Positions 27,908 through 36,336 of a stretch of DNA of 43,120 bases are shown one piece after another. The stretch covers positions 1 to 43,120 of the forward strand of contig CAIZWI010000176.1 of the NCBI GenBank assembly GCA_903936645.1, written 5' to 3'. Position 1 is the first letter of the stretch. The number at the start of each line of letters is the position of its first letter. Both the position numbers and the translations under genes were made by a program. The notes below the pieces were generated by a model. The model had not been told where the DNA came from. It saw nothing but the letters and a program-made list of their open reading frames with translations, and did no database searches. Source of the stretch: an uncultured Verrucomicrobia subdivision 3 bacterium. GTDB taxonomy: Bacteria > Verrucomicrobiota > Verrucomicrobiia > Limisphaerales > UBA11358.

Positions 27908-30055
27908 TTAATATTGGACGACACATTCACGTTTGACGACATCGTTTTTAAAATGAATCCACAATAAGTGGTTGGTCGCGGAATATTCCAAGGTGGCCAA
28001 AGCCTCTCCGGCCAGCGTCACGCGTTGTGGCGCCCGGGGTGCCGCCAATAAGATCACGCCCGTCGTCCCCCCCACACCCATTACCGTAAAACGCACCCGA
28101 TCCGGCGTGCTCTCACCCGGCAGGACCTGGCAGGCGGCGGCGAGCAGCGGCGCACCATCCGAGGATTTAGCCTCCAGATCGCGCAAAAACCAGCGCGAGC
28201 CGGGGCGGATGACCACCTCCTGCAGCACCGCCAGTTGGGCATCAAACAGATTCACAAACCGTCCCGTTAGGCGGCGTGGTTCGCCGGCAATCGATTCATC
28301 CAGTCCGGCGGCAATCACATATGGTCCGCGCCGTAGCAACAAATAATTACTTTCACGCCAGGACAAGCCCGCCGGCCGGGCGGCCAGCTTGGTCGCCGCC
28401 AAAACCTGGTCCGCGCCAGCCGCACTGGTCGTCAGCTCCGCCGGACGAGACCGCATCCAAATCAGACCCCCACGGCCCACCCGGTGGAATTGATCCGCCG
28501 TCACCGAGTTATCCAAACCCAACCGGGCAAACAGGTGCTCGCGGGGTGTGGCAAAATGATTGCCGTTGCTATTCCACCATTCCTGCACCTGCAAATAGGG
28601 ATCGGCATCACGATCACACACCACCAGCACGCCGCCGGCCTTGACCCAGGCCGCCAGCGGGGCATGCACTTCGGGCGACAGGGGCTTTTGGCCGTCATAA
28701 CTTAAGAGCAGCACGTGAAAGCCATCTAGATAATGCGCCACCGTCACATTTTCCAACTGCACCGGCGTGACCGGCAGGCCGTGTTTCAGGAGCGGCATGG
28801 CCAGTCCGTACACGTTCCCCAGCCAGGGGTCACTCGGGGTCGGCTGGCCGCGCTGAAACATCAGTGAGTCACTGACCAGCACCCCGATCCCGGCCGTGCC
28901 ACCGTCCCAGGCCACTGGCGATTGCTGCAAATCGTTCAGCGCATGGAACACCGTTTGCAGTTCCGTCGCGTAGGCCGGCGGAATGGTCCGACCGTCGGGC
29001 GCACCCTGGGGATAGCGCCCGCCAAAAATCCGCTCCGGCCAGGGCGCAACTTCATATTTGGCAATGTCCGGCTGAAATAATGAGGCGGTCAGGGTGGATT
29101 CCCAGTTCGCCTGGTAATCCGTCCAATCATGGCGCGGATTGTCTTCAATCGGGTCATTCAGAAACCAGACCGAACGTCCCGTGGCCCGAACCATGTTTTG
29201 CATGGCCCCATACTCCAGAAACGCCGTCTCAAACGTGCGGGAACGCACCTCGCCGCGATAGCGATTGGGTTCCCGCGAAGTTCCCGTCCACACTTGGGCG
29301 ATGTAACCGTCGCACCCCTTGAGCTGGGCCAGGCTGGACTCCGGGCTGACGATGCACCATTGCGCGTAATTCAACAGGCTGTGGGTGGGCACATAGCAAT
29401 GCACCTGCCGGCCGGTTCTTAGATTATACGCCTGGATGTAATCAAAAACCTGCTGCAACGCCCGGCGATACAGAAAATATTTGAGTTTGGAGGCACGATA
29501 GCGGGCATCCACCGAACTGTCCGGGGCCTGCCAGGGTTCGTTATAATAACTCTGCCATTCGCGTTGGAAACCGGCCGAATAACCCGCCCGGTCCCAGAAT
29601 TCTGGTTCCTCCAGGTGGATGGCTTCAGCACCCGCATCCAGCGCCCGTTGCACGCCCACACATAAAAATTTTCCGTAATTCGTGCCCGGGCACATGTAAT
29701 AAACGTCGCCGCCATGGCCAATTTTATTACCATTCCGCTCAGTCTGGGCCTCGTCCTCATGGTTGATGCCATCGAAACGGCCATAGAGATAATCCTGATA
29801 CTCCCCCCAAGCGACGCCGGTCATGACGTGAATGCGATAACCGTGATCCCGCCAGGTGCCAATGCGCGCCGGCAGACCGGGATCAATCCCGTAAACGATG
29901 GCGACCTCCGAACCCAGATTTCCCTGCGGACTCCAGGCCTGGCCGGTTTGAAAGCACGTACGCTCCCGTGCGCGCGTGGGGGGCGTGCCAGATTCCGCCC
30001 CCCCCGCGAGGCCAAGCCAGCCCACTACCACCACGCCAAAAAGTTGTTTAATCAT
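27908..30055 (-). CDS. Secreted protein of unknown function with glycosidase-like architecture
   Basis: I do not recognise this 715-residue protein as a characterised family. The ATG at 30055 is preceded by GGA and followed by a signal peptide (MIKQLFGVVVVGWLGLAGGAES). The first half looks like a TIM barrel: strand-like segments GYRIHVMTGVAWGE, GAEAIHLEEPEFW (147-154 hold three acidic residues of the catalytic kind), CDGYIAQVWTG and SVWFLNDPIEDNPRHDW. The second half contains a Rossmann-like segment (FHVLLLSYDGQKPLSPE, then GGVLVVCDRDADPY), similar to the class-I-amidotransferase-like domain of GH42 enzymes, and a C-terminal beta-rich part. It starts 14 bases after the GH127-type gene, deep in the glycan operon. 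A glycoside hydrolase role, with Glu149, Glu150 or Glu152 as a candidate catalytic acid, is an inference from architecture and context. Confidence 0.7.
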   Translation of the reverse strand: MIKQLFGVVVVGWLGLAGGAESGTPPTRARERTCFQTGQAWSPQGNLGSEVAIVYGIDPGLPARIGTWRDHGYRIHVMTGVAWGEYQDYLYGRFDGINHEDEAQTERNGNKIGHGGDVYYMCPGTNYGKFLCVGVQRALDAGAEAIHLEEPEFWDRAGYSAGFQREWQSYYNEPWQAPDSSVDARYRASKLKYFLYRRALQQVFDYIQAYNLRTGRQVHCYVPTHSLLNYAQWCIVSPESSLAQLKGCDGYIAQVWTGTSREPNRYRGEVRSRTFETAFLEYGAMQNMVRATGRSVWFLNDPIEDNPRHDWTDYQANWESTLTASLFQPDIAKYEVAPWPERIFGGRYPQGAPDGRTIPPAYATELQTVFHALNDLQQSPVAWDGGTAGIGVLVSDSLMFQRGQPTPSDPWLGNVYGLAMPLLKHGLPVTPVQLENVTVAHYLDGFHVLLLSYDGQKPLSPEVHAPLAAWVKAGGVLVVCDRDADPYLQVQEWWNSNGNHFATPREHLFARLGLDNSVTADQFHRVGRGGLIWMRSRPAELTTSAAGADQVLAATKLAARPAGLSWRESNYLLLRRGPYVIAAGLDESIAGEPRRLTGRFVNLFDAQLAVLQEVVIRPGSRWFLRDLEAKSSDGAPLLAAACQVLPGESTPDRVRFTVMGVGGTTGVILLAAPRAPQRVTLAGEALATLEYSATNHLLWIHFKNDVVKRECVVQY

Positions 30056-30069
30056 AATTCCAAAAAATA

Positions 30070-32637
30070 TTAATGTGGCGCGGATGGCTTGGCCGTCCGG
30101 AAATCCACCGACAACTCCGTCGCCGTCATTTCGGAAAAACTGGCCAGCGACTGGTTGCCGTCGGCGCAATAATCACGCACCCCCACCATGCCCGTCGCAA
30201 AGTGCGCGTCCACCAGATCTACCAGCGGTGCGCGCTGGCCCCCCAAAAAAACGCGCAAGTGCTCGCCCACAGCCTGCACCTTTAAATGGTACAGGCGATT
30301 AGCCACCACCGGCACCGGCACATTGGTGAGGCTGTGCCAGGCATGGTTGGCATAACCCAATTCCAACTGCCCCCGCTCCGCGCTCAGGCCGGCATAATAA
30401 CCACAATAGTCGTCCGCACCGATGTCCGGTTTGCTCGCGCGAAAGACCAGCCCGGCATTGCCCACCGGGCCTACGCTAACCTCCCCCTCATAAATAAAAT
30501 TAGTGAAAGCCGTGGCCATGGCCAGCGCCCGGGCACCTCCCGCCGAGCCGGGCACCGTGCTCAGCGTGTGATTGCGCACCACCCAGTTGCCGCCAAACAC
30601 GGTCCACCGCTTACTCCAGGTGGGGTCAAAATGTTCCTTGAACAGTCCGGCGGTGGGCCGGGGTTCGCCCAAATAGGGAAACCAGCTAATCCGCAGGTGC
30701 TGCGACCCAAACGGCACCAGGGTGACCGTTACCAGTTCATTGGTCGAAGCCACCGGACTGCACGGTGGTTCAAAAGCATGCGTCCCCCGCCAGCCCATCG
30801 TCCAGTCGGGCAGCCAGCGGGCTTGAGCCGTCAGGCGAACGGATGGCTGGGCGGGATCAAACGGGTCAGCCGGCGTCGGCACTTGGGTAAATTTAAAAGC
30901 AGCGTCGGCCTGCGCCGGATCCAGCGCGAGCGCATAGGCCCACGGCGTGGTCGCATGGACTTCAAACTCATCAAAGCCCAGACCCAACGGATCGGGCGTG
31001 CGCACGGTCCATTGTTCCCCGATCTTGAGGGAATACACCAGTGGCCCGCGCCGGATGGCCACGGCCCGGCTGGGTCCCGTTTGGGTTTGCACCGACATGG
31101 GAAAATGCAGCGTCACCTCATCGCCCCCCTGCCATGTGCGCGCCAGCCGCCGAAAGGTTCCCGCCGCCCCGCTGGCTTGGGGCTGGCCATTGATGTCAAT
31201 CGCCGCGTGCGCACACCAGCCCGGCATCCGCAACACCAACGGGAAAGCCGCCGAACCCGCCATGGCAATGTGCAACCGCACGGTTTCATCAAAGGGATAA
31301 CTGGTCTCCTCGGCAATGCGCACCGGCTGGCCGCCCAGCCGGGTGCTCACGTCCATGGGCCCATAAGCGAGCAACGCCAGCCCCCCATCCGCCGTGGCCG
31401 CCCAAGCATTTTGCACATATTTCGGCCAGCCCATGTGCAGGTTGTACCGGCAGCAGGGAAAACCCGAGTCAGGACCGGGCACCGAACCACTGGCATAATC
31501 CTGGTTGAAACCATGCCCCCCGTTGCTGGCAATGACGTTGTTGGGCAGGGTGTAATATTGCAGGCCTTTGATATGATTGGCCAGGCCGGCGGGGAGGGCA
31601 TTAAAAGCGATGGTTTCCAAGCGGTCCCCCAGCACCGGATCACCCGTCAGGCGCAAACTGGTTTCCAAACTCAACATGGCTTCCACCGTCGCGCACAGCT
31701 CCACGCCTTGCACACTGGCGTTGCCGGAAAGAAATTCCGTGCCGCTGTTGATCCCGCAGGCCAGCCCGTGCTCCCGCATCAGGTTGTCCCAGCCCAAACT
31801 CAAAGCATTCCGGTCTTCCGGCTGCCCGGAAAGCTGGTAATAGATGGCCGGCATTTTGAGCGCCTGCGCCACATTCACGTTGTGCTTGGGCTGAAAATCC
31901 GTGCCATAGAAATCGAACCGGTTGCGCTTGAATATATCCGTCCAATCGTAAGCTTGTTGCTGCAACAGGCCCGCGAGGCGCAACAGTTCGGGATCGCCAT
32001 TCTGATTGTAAAGCCAGAGGACCACTTCCATCGCATCACCCGCCCGGGCCTTGCCCCAGTCCACCAGCGGTCGGGCCGGCAGTTCGGCCAGCATGTAATG
32101 AAAATATCGGTCGAGCAACGGCACCACGCGGGCATCCCCCGTGGCCTCGTAATAATCGCGCAACGCCGCGGTGGCCAGCATGCGCGGCCACCAGTCATTA
32201 TTGGCCGCCGGCCCAATGCGTCCGTCCGCCGCCTGATGGGTGAGCAGCCACTCCATCCATTTTTGGGCCGTTTGCTTCAGTCCGGCGTCGTTCAACTCAT
32301 ACGCCAGCGGGATGAGCCCCTTATAATAATAAGGACCGCGCTCCCAACTCTCGCCAGTCCCGCCAAGCCAGCCGCTATTGGTGCCCAGGTCATCGGCATA
32401 AAGCTGCTCGGCGTGCCCCGTAAGGCCATCCCGTTGGAATTGCATCTGCGTGAGCAACCAACCGCGGGGAGCAATGCTACCCAGCGGCAGGGGAAAATAG
32501 GACGGCGCCCGCAACGGCGCCCGGTTGGTGACCACCCCCACGGGCGGCCAGCCGTCCGCCGGCCCTGCCCCAGCGCGAACGGCCGGGGCAAAGCTTGCCC
32601 CGGCCACTCCCATGGCGGTGAAAACGGCCTTGATCAT
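30070..32637 (-). CDS. GH127-type beta-L-arabinofuranosidase-like enzyme with C-terminal lectin-like domain
   Basis: The PF07944 fold (GH127, GH146 and related families) hydrolyses beta-L-arabinofuranosides using a zinc-bound cysteine nucleophile. The 855-residue protein keeps the key set: the Glu-x-Cys site at Glu313/Cys315 in GVELCATVE and the double cysteine Cys395-Cys396 in FPCCRYN, spaced as in Bifidobacterium HypBA1 (Glu338, Cys340, Cys417, Cys418). Glu301 in GTEF may be the acid/base. A C-terminal extension from about 690 (FKEHFDPTWSKRWTVFGGNW onward) resembles DUF1080/concanavalin-like jelly rolls, an unusual appendage that may bind glycan. The start at 32637 opens a hydrophobic signal segment (MIKAVFTAMGVAGASFAPAV); a longer start at 32724 would overlap the upstream gene. 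The gaps are 13 bases to the upstream gene and 14 to the downstream one. Subfamily and substrate are uncertain. Confidence 0.88.
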   Translation of the reverse strand: MIKAVFTAMGVAGASFAPAVRAGAGPADGWPPVGVVTNRAPLRAPSYFPLPLGSIAPRGWLLTQMQFQRDGLTGHAEQLYADDLGTNSGWLGGTGESWERGPYYYKGLIPLAYELNDAGLKQTAQKWMEWLLTHQAADGRIGPAANNDWWPRMLATAALRDYYEATGDARVVPLLDRYFHYMLAELPARPLVDWGKARAGDAMEVVLWLYNQNGDPELLRLAGLLQQQAYDWTDIFKRNRFDFYGTDFQPKHNVNVAQALKMPAIYYQLSGQPEDRNALSLGWDNLMREHGLACGINSGTEFLSGNASVQGVELCATVEAMLSLETSLRLTGDPVLGDRLETIAFNALPAGLANHIKGLQYYTLPNNVIASNGGHGFNQDYASGSVPGPDSGFPCCRYNLHMGWPKYVQNAWAATADGGLALLAYGPMDVSTRLGGQPVRIAEETSYPFDETVRLHIAMAGSAAFPLVLRMPGWCAHAAIDINGQPQASGAAGTFRRLARTWQGGDEVTLHFPMSVQTQTGPSRAVAIRRGPLVYSLKIGEQWTVRTPDPLGLGFDEFEVHATTPWAYALALDPAQADAAFKFTQVPTPADPFDPAQPSVRLTAQARWLPDWTMGWRGTHAFEPPCSPVASTNELVTVTLVPFGSQHLRISWFPYLGEPRPTAGLFKEHFDPTWSKRWTVFGGNWVVRNHTLSTVPGSAGGARALAMATAFTNFIYEGEVSVGPVGNAGLVFRASKPDIGADDYCGYYAGLSAERGQLELGYANHAWHSLTNVPVPVVANRLYHLKVQAVGEHLRVFLGGQRAPLVDLVDAHFATGMVGVRDYCADGNQSLASFSEMTATELSVDFRTAKPSAPH

Positions 32638-32650
32638 CCCCGGCCACCCA

Positions 32651-35233
32651 TCATTGTCCGATGACCTTGACCAGACCGAAGTCCAAATATTGCCCACCCG
32701 TGGTCTGGTGACAGTGAATGGCAATCACATTTTTACCCGGTTTGAGGGCGGCTTTGGCCTGGTCGGACAAGGGATAGACCTCATAATTACTGGTGAACCC
32801 GCCGGTCGTCAGGGCGGGCACCCCGTTAATGTAAACTTCCGCGTCTTCATCATGGTGCAACCATCCGTTAAGCGCGCTATAGTCACCTGCGGGCAACTCA
32901 ATCACCCGGCGCAACCAAATATCGTCGGTCTGCCAGGTGGTGCCGATAATGGCCCCCGGCGTGCCAGCCGTGCCAAACCCACTCGGCCCCTGCTTCCAGG
33001 CCGCATCATCAAAGGCCGGCTGGGTCCAGCCATCGGCGGGCTGGGCAATCGTATAGTTCCAAATGGCGGGCTGCTTGTCCGCCGCCGGAACGACCACACT
33101 GACTTCCGGGGGCTTCGGCAGGGGAGCCCAGCCAACGGCCTTCACTTTGTCACCCGTGGCCCACTTGTTCCAAATGACCCGGTCCGTCAGCATTTTAATG
33201 AAAAATCCCCCCACCACCGGTCGCGCATGCATCCCGCCGCTGTTGATATTGTCCGTCTCGTACGAATCGGCGATGGGATCCCGCGCGGTGGTGTGGTTCA
33301 GATAATCATAAGCGGGCGAAATGATGCTTTCAAAATCCGCCTGATTGTCGGCCAAAGTGGCGCTCCAGATGGACCAGTCGGTCTTCGACAAATGGGTGCG
33401 GGAATCCAGCGGCAGGCCATAGCGCTGCATCACGCTTTTATAATGGGCAACCTCCGCTTGGGCCACCGTCGGGGGAAACACATTCAGACCCAGTATCCGA
33501 TCCCATACCAAATTATATTTTTGACTCCACGTGCCCGGCTTGTCAAACGCCAGCCGGAAATGATTGCCTTCGGCCGCCACTGCCACCCAATGGGCGGCAT
33601 CCACTTTGGCGAGTTTGGCGTAACGTTCCGCATTTTGGGTGTCGCCCCGCAGCTTGCAAAGATCCCCATATGCCGCCAAACCCAGAATGGCCTTGACCGA
33701 CAGGTTGGCATTATGCGCCAGATGGCCCATGAAATCATCGGTGCAGAGTTGTTCCTCGGGATCGAGTCCGTAGTTCTCGAGATATTTGGCCCACTGGGTC
33801 AATTGCGGCCACCACGGAGTGACGAAATCGCCATTCCCTTCCGCTTGCGCCACGGCGTCACAGAGGATCAGCATGTTGCCACTCTCTTCCACCGGCATGC
33901 CTTCGCCACCATCGTCCGTGCCCCGGGCGTTGGGATAGGTGCCCAGATCATGCGGCGCGTTGGGAAATTTCCAGTGACTGGAGGCGGCATACGACAGAAT
34001 GGGAACCAGCGTGGCCTTCGTCAGCGCCGGGCTCAAAAAGACCCAGACCGGGTCCATGGGAAAAAACACATCCACCGTGGCGATGTCCCCATTACTGGTG
34101 TTTTCCTTCGTGAAGAACAACGGCTGGCCGTTCTGATCCGCCGCCAGCCCGCAGGCCGCCAAACATTCCCGGTAAGCCAGGGCACAAATTTGCGCATAGC
34201 GTTCACCGCCCACCTTGGTCAGATCCGCCACCAACTCCTCGTCAAATGCCGCGCAGCGGGCCGCCAGCGCCGGATAATCGTGGCTGGCCGCCTGCAACAA
34301 TTCCCCGGGTTTCATCCCGTTGCGGCTCCAGTAGGGCCGCAGATTGCGGCCAAAATATTTAATGGCGTAGATTTCATCATAGGCCACGATGACCTGGCGT
34401 TCCACCGGCGTGGCACTCACCCGGCCCAGATCAAACACAAAGGCCAGCACCGGCGTATGATCATTCACCGCGCGGGGTGTCGCCGCCTCATCCGTGGCGG
34501 GCAGGCCGCCCGTCTGCACAAACGCATCTTGCAAGACGGCATTCGCCCCAATCGCGGACTGGGATTGCTTCGTGACCGCCGCCGCATAGGCATAACCCCA
34601 GTTGATGCGATGATCATCCCCGGAGGAACCCAACACGGGCTGGGCCGCTGTGCCCACCCGCAGCGTGGTCAGTTTGCCGGCCCGCGCCCGCGCCCACTCC
34701 ACGCGCTCCCCCGGTTCATTAACCACCAGTTCGGAACTGGTGCTGTCGTAAAGCGACACGGCATGGGTGGCGCCATCCACGGACTTCACATCCCAGGTCA
34801 GATAGCTCAAGGGCCGGGAAAAAATGTCCAGGTCATGCGGCAGGGCGGCCGTCATAAACGTCAGCGTGACATGGACCCCGGACCCCTCAAATTCGTAAAT
34901 GCTCCGCGTGGGGAACACTTGCAAACCCAACTGCGTAAAGGCCGGCAATTCGACCGGATCCGCCCCCATCAGCCGGAAGACCTTGCCGTCGATGCGGATC
35001 AAACTGGCCAGGGCATGCTCGCGATGGGTCCAGTGCTGGGTGTTTTTGTCCGTCAAATGGTCGGCTTCAGACCAGATGCTCAAATAGGGGTCAAACGTGA
35101 CCAGCGGCACCGCGGGCGGGCGGAGCGTCTCAGCGTGAACCGGGCCCGTCAAACCGGCCAGGGCCAGCGCCACGCATGACCAGGTTTTCAGCGGTTGTAA
35201 CAGGCAATCTTCGATCAAATAGGGCGGATTCAT
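32651..35233 (-). CDS. Glutaminase A-like protein (DUF5127-DUF4965-DUF1793) with C-terminal beta-sandwich
   Basis: A secreted 860-residue protein related to fungal glutaminase GtaA. A signal peptide (WSCVALALAGLTGPVHAE) follows a short hydrophilic N-terminus. The typical start of the family is present (PPAVPLVTFDPYLSIWSEAD), then HWTHR, the DUF4965 region with YAQICALAYRE and KENTSNGDIATVDVFFP, and the (alpha/alpha)6 DUF1793 region with EESGNMLIL and TDDFMGHLAHNANLSVKAI. Despite the family name, bacterial members in carbohydrate loci have no proven glutaminase role and may act on glycans. The last 148 residues (32651-33097) form an extra module, nearly the same as the one ending the GH2 protein at 36337-36795. 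It begins 41 bases after the pseudopilin gene. There is no obvious Shine-Dalgarno before the ATG at 35233. Confidence 0.85.
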   Translation of the reverse strand: MNPPYLIEDCLLQPLKTWSCVALALAGLTGPVHAETLRPPAVPLVTFDPYLSIWSEADHLTDKNTQHWTHREHALASLIRIDGKVFRLMGADPVELPAFTQLGLQVFPTRSIYEFEGSGVHVTLTFMTAALPHDLDIFSRPLSYLTWDVKSVDGATHAVSLYDSTSSELVVNEPGERVEWARARAGKLTTLRVGTAAQPVLGSSGDDHRINWGYAYAAAVTKQSQSAIGANAVLQDAFVQTGGLPATDEAATPRAVNDHTPVLAFVFDLGRVSATPVERQVIVAYDEIYAIKYFGRNLRPYWSRNGMKPGELLQAASHDYPALAARCAAFDEELVADLTKVGGERYAQICALAYRECLAACGLAADQNGQPLFFTKENTSNGDIATVDVFFPMDPVWVFLSPALTKATLVPILSYAASSHWKFPNAPHDLGTYPNARGTDDGGEGMPVEESGNMLILCDAVAQAEGNGDFVTPWWPQLTQWAKYLENYGLDPEEQLCTDDFMGHLAHNANLSVKAILGLAAYGDLCKLRGDTQNAERYAKLAKVDAAHWVAVAAEGNHFRLAFDKPGTWSQKYNLVWDRILGLNVFPPTVAQAEVAHYKSVMQRYGLPLDSRTHLSKTDWSIWSATLADNQADFESIISPAYDYLNHTTARDPIADSYETDNINSGGMHARPVVGGFFIKMLTDRVIWNKWATGDKVKAVGWAPLPKPPEVSVVVPAADKQPAIWNYTIAQPADGWTQPAFDDAAWKQGPSGFGTAGTPGAIIGTTWQTDDIWLRRVIELPAGDYSALNGWLHHDEDAEVYINGVPALTTGGFTSNYEVYPLSDQAKAALKPGKNVIAIHCHQTTGGQYLDFGLVKVIGQ

Positions 35234-35274
35234 TTTTTAAAAATCGGTCAGGTTAGTTTGGTAAACCGGGTTGG

Positions 35275-36180
35275 TCATTGTTCGACCGCATTAACATTTT
35301 GGGAGAACCAATTGCCCGTCTCCGTGTGCGGATTATTGTCGTTATTCCAGCGGGCGCGCCAATCCATGCGGGTGGGATTGATCACATCATTGCGCACCGG
35401 CGCGTCCACATGACCGTCGCAAAAGAGCAGGTCCGTGCGCTTGTTATGGCGGTTGCAGGGCATCTCATTGTGCTGGGCGCTGCTGGCGGTGGGATCCAGG
35501 TTGGCGTTGAAATTAACCGTTCCAGCCGGGGCATCCGAGCGGCAATCCCCAATCGCGATCATGTCCGAAGGATGAATCACCATGGTCGATTTCACCGTCC
35601 CTTTGGTATAGGGACCATCAACATCCCCGCCCAGCCCCAGTTGCGGACTGGCCCCCAGGTTCAAGCCCCAATCATTGTAACCCAGCGAAAAACGCGTGCC
35701 ATTGTTATCGGTTTCACCGGAGGCAATGCCGTAGGCATCCGGTTTGCCATCCTCGCCCACCACCGCGCGCAGCGTGCTGTTCACATTGGTGTCCCAAAAA
35801 CTTTGCGGCAGGGCGGCGGGGCAGCTAAACGCGTTCCGGTTGTTGCCCATGGTGCTCAGCAACCGGGGCTGCCAGACATACGTGTGATTGGCCGTCCGGT
35901 AATCGCCGGGAAATTGATTAAAATTGTCCGTATACATTACCAGGCCCAGGCCAATCTCCCGCAGGTTGCTGATGCAGGCGGTTTGCCGGGCCTTCTGCTT
36001 CGCCCGGGCCAGGGCGGGCAGCAACATGGCCGCCAGGATGGCAATAATGGCAATCACCACGAGCAGTTCGATCAGGGTAAAGGCTCGGCCGGATCCCCCC
36101 GTGCGCCGGCGGGCCGCCGGACCGGACATTGCTGGTGACACAGGCTTCATCATGGGTCGCAAAATTGGGTTTGAATGCAT
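35275..36180 (-). CDS. Type II secretion/type IV pilin-like protein with H-X9-DG motif
   Basis: A 301-residue pseudopilin of the kind greatly expanded in Verrucomicrobiota, Lentisphaerae and Planctomycetes. A basic leader of about 33 residues (with ARRR) is followed by the prepilin peptidase site [20 protein letters not shown]; Ala33 instead of Gly stands at -1, and Glu38 is the +5 glutamate. A hydrophobic helix and [17 protein letters not shown] complete the stalk. The globular part ends with the H-X9-DG signature: the His of [13 protein letters not shown] is followed by nine residues and DG. The function of these proteins is not established; they may form surface fibres or support secretion. 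It sits inside the glycoside-hydrolase block, 156 bases after GH2 and 41 before the DUF4965 gene, so a role in polysaccharide handling is inferred. ATG codons at 36153 and 36150 are alternative starts. Confidence 0.9.
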   Translation of the reverse strand: MHSNPILRPMMKPVSPAMSGPAARRRTGGSGRAFTLIELLVVIAIIAILAAMLLPALARAKQKARQTACISNLREIGLGLVMYTDNFNQFPGDYRTANHTYVWQPRLLSTMGNNRNAFSCPAALPQSFWDTNVNSTLRAVVGEDGKPDAYGIASGETDNNGTRFSLGYNDWGLNLGASPQLGLGGDVDGPYTKGTVKSTMVIHPSDMIAIGDCRSDAPAGTVNFNANLDPTASSAQHNEMPCNRHNKRTDLLFCDGHVDAPVRNDVINPTRMDWRARWNNDNNPHTETGNWFSQNVNAVEQ

Positions 36181-36336
36181 TTTAATCTAAACCAGTCAGC
36201 CGGTCGTGACGAGGCAAAACCCATTGGCTGGTTAATTCAAGGGACAATGTCAAGGTAAGCGCAAACGCGCCGCCGGTCATGTGGCATAAAGTGGCCACGC
36301 AAGGGGCCGGCCAGCGGGTGGCGTCCTGGCCCCCGG

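Noticed and set aside
30286..35179. Very long plus-strand open frames opposite the GH127-type and DUF4965 genes
   Set aside because: They are antisense shadows caused by high GC at third positions; their translations are rich in Arg, Pro, Gly and His, show no domains, and the minus strand encodes clear families with intact catalytic motifs.
36181..36336. TTGACA on the minus strand upstream of the pseudopilin as a promoter
   Set aside because: The hexamer is present near 36250, but at 16-18 bases spacing no sequence resembling a -10 element follows, so it was not listed as a promoter.
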